A stretch of 44,897 bases of DNA from JAFGHJ01 sp964606065 (lineage in GTDB: Bacteria > Hydrothermota > UBA3072), in assembly GCA_964606065.1 (NCBI GenBank), contig CAZSEX010000014.1, positions 1 through 44,897 on the forward strand, read 5' to 3'. Position numbers and translations under genes: made by a program. Below, piece after piece: positions 40,528-44,897 of the stretch. Under the pieces are notes generated by a model that ran no database searches, was not told where the DNA came from, and saw nothing but the letters and a program-made list of their open reading frames with translations. Position 1 is the first letter of the stretch; the number at the start of each line of letters is the position of its first letter.

Positions 40528-41755
40528 AAAACTAAAACCTAAGCCCCAAGACCTAAAACCTCGGGTAATGTTGGTTACGGGTGGAGCCGGTTTCATCGGA
40601 AGCAATTTTATTCGTCACGAACTCGAAAATTACGATAATATTATAATTATAAATCTGGATAAGCTCACCTACGCGGGCAATCTCGAAAATCTAAAAGACA
40701 TTGAAGAAAAATACGGACTTTCTTCTTCAAAACTAAAAACTAAGCCCCAAGACCTAAAACCTAATTTGCGGTATCTCTTCGTTAAGGGCGACATATGCGA
40801 TAGAAAACTCGTTAACTCTATTTTTTCCGGAAAACATTTTAAAAAGAAGGGAATCGGGTGGGGGACACACGACTCAAGACTCATGACTCCTGACGCTATT
40901 ATCAACTTCGCAGCCGAAACACATGTGGACAGAAGCATTCTTTCATCCGAACCTTTTATAGAAACAAACATAAAAGGAACCCAAACTTTACTCGAAGCAA
41001 CCCGAACCCACTGGCCAAATCTAAAACCTAAAAACCAAGACCTAAGACCTAATCTTTTCCTTCACATATCCACAGATGAAGTATACGGTTCTCTCGGGAA
41101 AAACGGCAAATTTACGGAAAATTCTCCGCTTCTTCCCAACAGTCCTTATTCCGCGAGCAAAGCCGCGGCGGATTTAATCTGCCGTTCATATTACAAAGCA
41201 TACTCTCTACCGGTTACCATTACCAGAAGTTCGAATAATTACGGACCATACCAATTCCCTGAAAAATTAATGCCTTTAATGATAAAAAATGCCATGGAAG
41301 GTAAAAAACTTCCCGTTTACGGAAAAGGGACCAACGTAAGAGATTGGCTGTATGTGGAAGACAATTGTCGTGCCATAGATTTTGTTTTAAGAAAAGGAAA
41401 ACCGGGAGAAATTTACAACATCGGCGGAGAAAACGAAACAGAAAATATAAAAGTCGTAAAACTTATATGCGAAATCCTCGGGAAAAAGATGGCGGAGGGA
41501 GACTCAAGACTCAAGACAAAAGACACGAAACTCGATAAACTTATAAAGTTCATCGAGGATCCACGTGGTAAAGCTCACGATTTCAGATACGCCCTCGACT
41601 GCTCCAAAATTAAAGAAGATTTAGGCTGGAAACCCACTTATGGATTTAAGGAAGGATTTAAGAAAACAATCGACTGGTATTTAAAAAATCAAGAATGGCT
41701 CAAGAAAGTAGTATCCGGCGATTACCAAAAATACTACAGAAAAATCTACAAATAA
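40520..41755 (+). CDS. rfbB: dTDP-glucose 4,6-dehydratase with five in-frame insertions
   Basis: Second step of the dTDP-rhamnose pathway. 411 aa from ATG 40520 (GGGGAG upstream); the usual length is about 330-350. Conserved blocks are intact: GGAGFIGSNF (21-30), GDICD, NFAAETHVDRS, STDEVYGSL, YSASKAAADL (Tyr/Lys pair) and RSSNNYGPYQFPEKL. The excess residues come from five heptad arrays at residues about 4-15, 71-82, 115-127, 167-178 and 328-339. They encode peptides such as LKPKPQDLKP, LKTKPQDLKP and LKPKNQDLRP. All lie between conserved motifs, keep the frame and avoid stops, so the enzyme is probably functional with disordered loops. rfbA is not in the window. Confidence 0.93.
   Translation: MGEKLKPKPQDLKPRVMLVTGGAGFIGSNFIRHELENYDNIIIINLDKLTYAGNLENLKDIEEKYGLSSSKLKTKPQDLKPNLRYLFVKGDICDRKLVNSIFSGKHFKKKGIGWGTHDSRLMTPDAIINFAAETHVDRSILSSEPFIETNIKGTQTLLEATRTHWPNLKPKNQDLRPNLFLHISTDEVYGSLGKNGKFTENSPLLPNSPYSASKAAADLICRSYYKAYSLPVTITRSSNNYGPYQFPEKLMPLMIKNAMEGKKLPVYGKGTNVRDWLYVEDNCRAIDFVLRKGKPGEIYNIGGENETENIKVVKLICEILGKKMAEGDSRLKTKDTKLDKLIKFIEDPRGKAHDFRYALDCSKIKEDLGWKPTYGFKEGFKKTIDWYLKNQEWLKKVVSGDYQKYYRKIYK
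40530..40564 (+). repeat. Heptad array B (right flank of the four-helix gene; codons 4-15 of rfbB)
   Basis: Five 7-nt words (AACTAAA, ACCTAAG, CCCCAAG, ACCTAAA, ACCTCGG), inverted relative to array A at 40111-40145. Read as protein: LKPKPQDLKP. Confidence 0.8.
40731..40765 (+). repeat. Heptad array inside rfbB (codons 71-82)
   Basis: Five words, nearly identical to array B (one difference in the first 32 nt). Same reading phase, giving LKTKPQDLKP. Inserted just before the GDI(C)D strand. Confidence 0.8.
40864..40898 (+). repeat. Heptad array inside rfbB (codons 115-127), GACTCAA type
   Basis: Five words of a second family (GACACAC, GACTCAA, GACTCAT, GACTCCT, GACGCTA). It encodes THDSRLMTPD directly before the conserved INFAAETHVDRS. 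Confidence 0.75.
41019..41053 (+). repeat. Heptad array inside rfbB (codons 167-178)
   Basis: Five words of the CTAAAAC family (ATCTAAA, ACCTAAA, AACCAAG, ACCTAAG, ACCTAAT), in the same reading phase as array B, giving LKPKNQDLRP just before FLHISTDEVYG. Confidence 0.8.
41501..41535 (+). repeat. Heptad array inside rfbB (codons 328-339), GACTCAA type
   Basis: Five words (GACTCAA twice, GACAAAA, GACACGA, AACTCGA), encoding DSRLKTKDTKL before the C-terminal IKFIEDPRGKAHDFRYA segment. Confidence 0.75.
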
Positions 41756-41764
41756 TAATGCATA

Positions 41765-41803
41765 ATAAGCGTACGAATGCTACTAAAACATCCATACGCT
41801 TAT
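41765..41803. terminator. Hairpin between convergent rfbB and cold-shock genes
   Basis: ATAAGCGTA (41765-41773) pairs with TACGCTTAT (41795-41803) over a 21-nt loop. A second small hairpin CTGATA/TATCAG lies at 41827-41843. Neither has a strong T-run; possible bidirectional terminators. Confidence 0.35.
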
Positions 41804-41875
41804 GTCTTTCTGTCCTGGACTGCTTCCTGATAAACGATATCAGATAAAAACTTTAAAAGTCTATTTTCTCAGTAA

Positions 41876-42079
41876 TTATTGCGCTAAACGCTTAACGTTT
41901 TCAGCCTTACGCCCTTTTTTCCCTTCCACAATCTCAAACTCCACCTGATCACCCTCATTGAGTAATTCAGTGCCGTCTACAAGTGCCGATGCATGGACAA
42001 ATACGTCATCTTCGCCCTCGACTTCAATAAACCCGTAGTTTTTCCTCTGACTGAACCATTTTACTTTACCTTCTGGCAT
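41876..42079 (-). CDS. Cold-shock domain protein (CspA family)
   Basis: 67 aa single cold-shock domain, the standard size. RNP1 reads KNYGFIEVEG (Asn instead of the usual Gly at position 2) and RNP2 VFVHASAL. It opens with MPEGKVKWFSQRK and ends KKGRKAENVKRL. Such proteins bind single-stranded RNA/DNA and act as RNA chaperones. AGGAGG lies upstream of the ATG. A promoter about 170 nt upstream leaves a long untranslated leader, as in thermoregulated csp genes. Confidence 0.95.
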   Translation of the reverse strand: MPEGKVKWFSQRKNYGFIEVEGEDDVFVHASALVDGTELLNEGDQVEFEIVEGKKGRKAENVKRLAQ

Positions 42080-42257
42080 TTTAAAAAACCTCCTGCTTTA
42101 AATTACTAACTATTCACTCCAATCAATGCAAGTTGCTTAAAAAACTACAATCCTTTAAGAGAATTAACAAATCGGCGTCTTTTTAGATCAGACACCTGAA
42201 CAGGTAATTCTCTTTCTGTAGAAACTACAAAAAGTAGAATCCTACATTATGAAAATT

Positions 42258-42285
42258 AATATACTCAAAAATTCATATTAGTCAA
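42258..42285 (-). promoter_or_regulatory. Promoter of the cold-shock gene, long leader
   Basis: Minus-strand TTGACT (42285-42280), 16 nt, TATATT (42263-42258). The predicted 5' leader runs from about 42251 to 42080 (about 170 nt) and contains small inverted repeats, for example CTGAACAG near 42193. Confidence 0.45.
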
Positions 42286-42389
42286 CTGGTAAACTTCATT
42301 TTTTTTAGAAAATCTTGAATTTACTCCATCTAAACCCGAAATTGGTCACAGACAATCGCAGATTTCCGGGATTTTGTCCACAAGATTTT

Positions 42390-42500
42390 TATTGTAGGAG
42401 GGATTTCCTAATCCCGATAAAAAAGCCGTAGCGTTGGGGCTTGTCCCCAACATTAATAAAAGATAATTAAAACTTCGTGCCTTCGTGGCTAATATTTTGC
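42390..42500. repeat. Cluster of palindromic and word repeats
   Basis: 42390-42420 holds a hairpin GGGAT-loop-ATCCC. 42428-42451 is a 24-nt copy (inverted) of the element at 2982-3005. 42472-42490 has CACGAAG-type words in reverse orientation (CTTCGTGCCTTCGTGG). Part of a 677-nt spacer (42080-42756) with no gene. Confidence 0.6.
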
Positions 42501-42599
42501 AAAAAAAATAAAAAGTTGACCGGTAGTACTACAGAGTTTTTTTAACTTCCTGACGTTCCAATCTTCTAACCAGCACTTCACATGTAGAACATGTAAGTT

Positions 42600-42634
42600 C
42601 GTAGGGCACGGCTTTAGCCGTGCTAAGATACTGG
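42600..42634. repeat. Dispersed 35-nt REP-like hairpin
   Basis: CGTAGGGC end plus a hairpin CACGGCTTTAGCCGTG. It is the reverse complement of 6294-6328 with one mismatch. Confidence 0.75.
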
Positions 42635-42658
42635 CAATCAAAAGTTGTTATTGTTTTT

Positions 42659-42714
42659 CAACTCCGCACTCAGTACTCGGTACTCTGCATTCTACAATGC
42701 CCAACGCTCGACGC
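42659..42714 (+). repeat. Eight-unit heptad array upstream of the decarboxylase gene
   Basis: Eight 7-nt words in register (for example GCACTCA, GTACTCG, GTACTCT, TCGACGC). The array ends about 8 nt before the -35 box of the next gene. Confidence 0.65.
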
Positions 42715-42722
42715 TTTATCCC

Positions 42723-42750
42723 TTGACTTTCCCCTTTAAAAAGATAGAAT
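42723..42750 (+). promoter_or_regulatory. Leaderless promoter of the UDP-glucuronate decarboxylase gene
   Basis: TTGACT (42723-42728), 16 nt, TAGAAT (42745-42750), 6 nt to the ATG at 42757. The context CCCTTGACTTT recurs at the right end of the window (44883). Confidence 0.65.
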
Positions 42751-42756
42751 AAAAAA

Positions 42757-43849
42757 ATGAAAAATCAAAAGGGATCTTCCAAAAAAGTTTTAGTTACCGG
42801 CGGGGCCGGTTTCCTGGGCTCCCATCTCTGTGAAAGATTACTTAAAGAAGGATATAATGTTATCTGTATGGATAATTTTTTGACCGGGAGAATGGAAAAC
42901 ATAGAACATCTTTTGGGAAAACCGAATTTCACATTTAAGAAACATGACGTCACAACCTATATAGAAGTTAAAGGCAGTCTGGATTATATTATGCACTTTG
43001 CGAGCCCGGCAAGTCCGGTAGATTATCATCAACACCCCATTCACACGTTAAAAGTTGGCGCTCTGGGAACATACAATTCGCTCGGTCTGGCAAAAGATAA
43101 AAAAGCCATATTCTTACTGGCTTCCACATCCGAAGTTTACGGCGACCCCGAAGTCAATCCTCAAAATGAGGAATACTGGGGTCACGTAAACCCTGTGGGT
43201 CCCCGAAGTGTTTACGACGAAGCCAAACGTTACGCGGAAGCGATAACAACCGCATATCACAACAAACACAACATAGATATTAGAATCGCCAGGATATTCA
43301 ACACATACGGTCCGAGGATGAGGATAGAAGACGGAAGAGCTCTTCCCTCTTTTATGTGCCAGGCTTTGAGAGGCGACCCGNNNNNNNNNNNNNNNNNNNN
43401 NNNNNNNNNNNNNNNNNNNNNNNNNNNNNNNNNNNNNNNNNNNNNNNNNNNNNNNNNNNNNNNNNNNNNNNNNNNNNNNNTCTTTTATGTGCCAGGCTTT
43501 GAGAGGCGACCCGATAACAGTATTCGGAGACGGTATGCAAACCCGTTCGTTCTGTTATGTTGATGATTTAATAGACGGAATTTACAAATTACTTCTTTCG
43601 GATATAAATACCCCGATCAATATAGGGAACCCGAATGAAATAAGTATTCTCGATTTCGCTAAGGAAATTTTAAATTTGACAAAAAGTAAAAGCGAAATTG
43701 TTTTTAAACCGCTACCCGTTAACGATCCAAAAGTCCGAAGACCCGATATAACCAAAGCGAAAAAACTTCTCAACTGGGAGCCAAAAGTCTCGCGAGAAGA
43801 AGGTTTAAAAAAAGTCCTTGCTTATTTCAAGAAGGAACTCGGGCTATAA
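42757..43849 (+). CDS. UDP-glucuronate decarboxylase-like NAD epimerase, split by an assembly gap
   Basis: Makes UDP-xylose from UDP-glucuronate in this family. GGAGFLGSHLCERLL with MDNFLTGRMENIEHL at the start and TSEVYGDPEVNPQ are followed by VNPVGPRSVYDEAKRYAE (Tyr/Lys pair) and RIFNTYGPRM, typical of UXS rather than GalE or RfbB. A run of 100 N (43381-43480) interrupts it. The 33 nt before the gap (43348-43380) repeat exactly after it (43481-43513). Removing the gap and one copy joins 42757-43380 to 43514-43849 in frame as 319 aa, the normal length. So the gene is intact and the gap is false. No ribosome-binding site (leaderless). Confidence 0.88.
43381..43480. other. Assembly gap (100 N) with duplicated flanks
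   Basis: A fixed-size scaffold gap. 33 identical nt on both sides show that the two contigs actually overlap, so the true sequence is shorter by 133 nt and the gene is continuous. Confidence 0.95.
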
Positions 43850-43871
43850 AAACTCGAAGGGTTTTTTATAG
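43844..43871 (+). terminator. AT-rich hairpin at the end of the decarboxylase gene
   Basis: CTATAAAAAC (43844-43853, overlapping the stop codon) pairs with GTTTTTTATAG (43861-43871). Possible terminator, but no T-run follows outside the stem. The next bases show possible 8-nt words (TAGTTAAT, TAGTTTAC). Confidence 0.4.
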
Positions 43872-43889
43872 TTAGTTAATTAGTTTACT

Positions 43890-44828
43890 ATGGATAAATA
43901 CACCTTAAAAACTAAAAATTGGTTGAATAAGCGATTTAAAAAATGTGATGAGCAGGGAATATATCATGCCCACCAGTCCATATATGGCTTTCGGAAAGGC
44001 CATAGTGAGTTGGGCTTTAACAGATATATTCACACCTACCGGATAATGAAAGCTCTTTCCCATTTAAAGTTTGATTCCCTTTTAGATGCAGGATCCGCCG
44101 AAGGCTATAAAGCGTATATCGCAAACAGGCTATTTGGTGTTAAAGTAAGATGTTGCGACCTCTCTGAAGAAGCCTGTAAGAGAGCGGAAGAAATCTTTAA
44201 AATAAAATCAACACCCGCAGATATTCATGAATTACCATTCAAAAATAATGAGTTTGATGTTATTTTGTGTAGTGAGACTTTAGAGCATGTAACAGATTTA
44301 CGTAAATCTATTAATGAGTTGCTGAGGGTTGCTAAAAAAGCAGTAATCATCACGGTCCCTCATGAATCCCAAAAATTTATTAACAAGAATATCGAAGAAG
44401 AAGTAACTCATGCTCATATCCACAGTTTTGGCTTAGAAAGTCTTAATTTTCTGGTGTTTAATGGTTATCATGTCCTTAGTAAAAAAATGATAAGTTTGTT
44501 GTTAAGACTTCCTGTTTTTCCACTCGCTGTTCTTATAGAGGCGATGCCGAGAGAATGCCGTGAAAAAAGGAAATATTTAAAGATATTCATAGAACTTTAT
44601 AACGCCTGTATTCCCATTTTGAGAAAACTTTTTAGCAAAAAAATAACGGCTTTTCTAATCCAGTTAGATGATTTCATTTGCAAATTTACACCTAATTACA
44701 AAGCAATTTTATTTGTCATTTTGAAAGATAATAAATGCTACACAAAAAAAGAAACTATAAATATCTCAGCATATCGAATCATAAATTTTTCAGTTCCTTA
44801 TCATTATATGAAAAAAGCTAAGAATTAA
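43890..44828 (+). CDS. SAM-dependent methyltransferase (class I, Methyltransf_11-like)
   Basis: 312 aa. SAM-binding motif I is LLDAGSAEGYKAYIA (about 68-82), followed by CDLSEEACKRAEE and then the DIHELPFKNNEFDVILCSETLEHV block that marks Methyltransf_11 enzymes. The C-terminal 100 residues include a hydrophobic stretch (LLLRLPVFPLAVLIEAMP) that may touch the membrane or a lipid-linked substrate. Next to nucleotide-sugar genes, it may methylate a sugar or O-antigen/glycan. No clear ribosome-binding site or promoter. Acceptor unknown. Confidence 0.8.
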   Translation: MDKYTLKTKNWLNKRFKKCDEQGIYHAHQSIYGFRKGHSELGFNRYIHTYRIMKALSHLKFDSLLDAGSAEGYKAYIANRLFGVKVRCCDLSEEACKRAEEIFKIKSTPADIHELPFKNNEFDVILCSETLEHVTDLRKSINELLRVAKKAVIITVPHESQKFINKNIEEEVTHAHIHSFGLESLNFLVFNGYHVLSKKMISLLLRLPVFPLAVLIEAMPRECREKRKYLKIFIELYNACIPILRKLFSKKITAFLIQLDDFICKFTPNYKAILFVILKDNKCYTKKETINISAYRIINFSVPYHYMKKAKN

Positions 44829-44897
44829 ATATAGAAAAATAGCTCTCCTAATCCTTAACATTCTAAATGTAAAGGGCATCAACCCTTGACTTTTCCC
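44829..44897 (+). promoter_or_regulatory. Right edge: possible start of another promoter
   Basis: AAGGG (44872-44876) and CCCTT (44883-44887) could form a small hairpin. TTGACT (44886-44891) resembles the -35 box used before the decarboxylase gene. The -10 box would lie outside the window. Confidence 0.3.

Noticed and set aside
40111..41535. CRISPR array or telomere-like repeats
   Set aside because: Units of 7 nt with no spacers and no cas genes are not CRISPR. The TTAGGT words resemble telomere repeats only by chance; arrays are internal, short and of several word types.
40105..41760. Diversity-generating retroelement
   Set aside because: The four-helix protein is related to Avd, but there is no reverse transcriptase, template/variable repeat pair or adenine-biased variation in the window.
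42757..43849. Two separate or frameshifted epimerase genes around the N run
   Set aside because: The apparent frame change is caused by 100 N plus a 33-nt duplicated contig end; collapsing it restores one frame.

Overview
The window reads as a scaffold from an uncultured, moderately AT-rich, diderm bacterium. Outer-membrane features (a LolA-like carrier, a predicted beta-barrel, a BamE-like lipoprotein, long secreted proteins) point to two membranes. An FCB or WOR-3-type candidate phylum is my inference from gene style only; there is no rRNA here. A run of 100 N inside a sugar-nucleotide gene shows the sequence is a draft scaffold. I see no tRNA, rRNA, CRISPR array, transposase or reverse transcriptase.

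Layout. 1-7.1 kb: loosely packed accessory genes (CNT nucleoside transporter, glycosidase-like lipoprotein, DUF3795 remnant, two small proteins, AbiEi-type regulator, radical SAM protein, BamE-like lipoprotein) separated by repeat-filled spacers. 7.1-17.2 kb, minus strand: a tightly overlapping housekeeping operon (ExeA-type ATPase, dapF, guaB, hslV, hslU, a PTS-IIA-like protein, a VanZ-like protein, hisS, aspS, def, argF). 17.3-19.8 kb, plus strand: M23 peptidase and two ECF-type ATPases. 20.0-31.1 kb, minus strand: a five-gene operon for secreted or surface proteins (1284-aa protein, FecR/fibronectin-III protein, papain-like protein, predicted beta-barrel, twin-receiver regulator). 31.5-37.1 kb, plus strand: ftsK, lolA-like, inositol-phosphatase-like, dCMP-deaminase-like and PQQ-type propeller genes. 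37.3-44.8 kb: a membrane-anchored protein, a ferritin-like protein, the dTDP-rhamnose genes rfbD-rfbC-(four-helix-bundle gene)-rfbB, a cold-shock protein, a UDP-glucuronate-decarboxylase-like gene split by the assembly gap, and a methyltransferase.

The most unusual signal is a class of degenerate short-word arrays, mostly five units of 7 nt (also 8- and 9-nt versions). They sit in many spacers, and five of them lie in frame inside rfbB. A small four-helix-bundle gene, of the family found in 23S rRNA intervening sequences, lies between rfbC and rfbB. It is flanked by two such arrays in inverted orientation, so its transcript could fold as a long stem with the gene in the loop. rfbB is about 60-70 residues longer than usual, and each excess block coincides with an array placed between conserved motifs. 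I regard this array/four-helix-bundle association as the best candidate for an undescribed system.

A second theme is regulation. Many promoters have the form TTGAC(A/T), 16-17 nt, TAnnnT, and end only 5-9 nt before the start codon, so several genes (nupC, the AbiEi-like gene, the ExeA-type gene, the M23 gene, ftsK, rfbD, the decarboxylase gene) are probably translated from leaderless mRNAs. This moves the starts of ftsK and rfbD downstream of the longest open frame. The start of the ferritin-like gene also moves, but on a ribosome-binding site.
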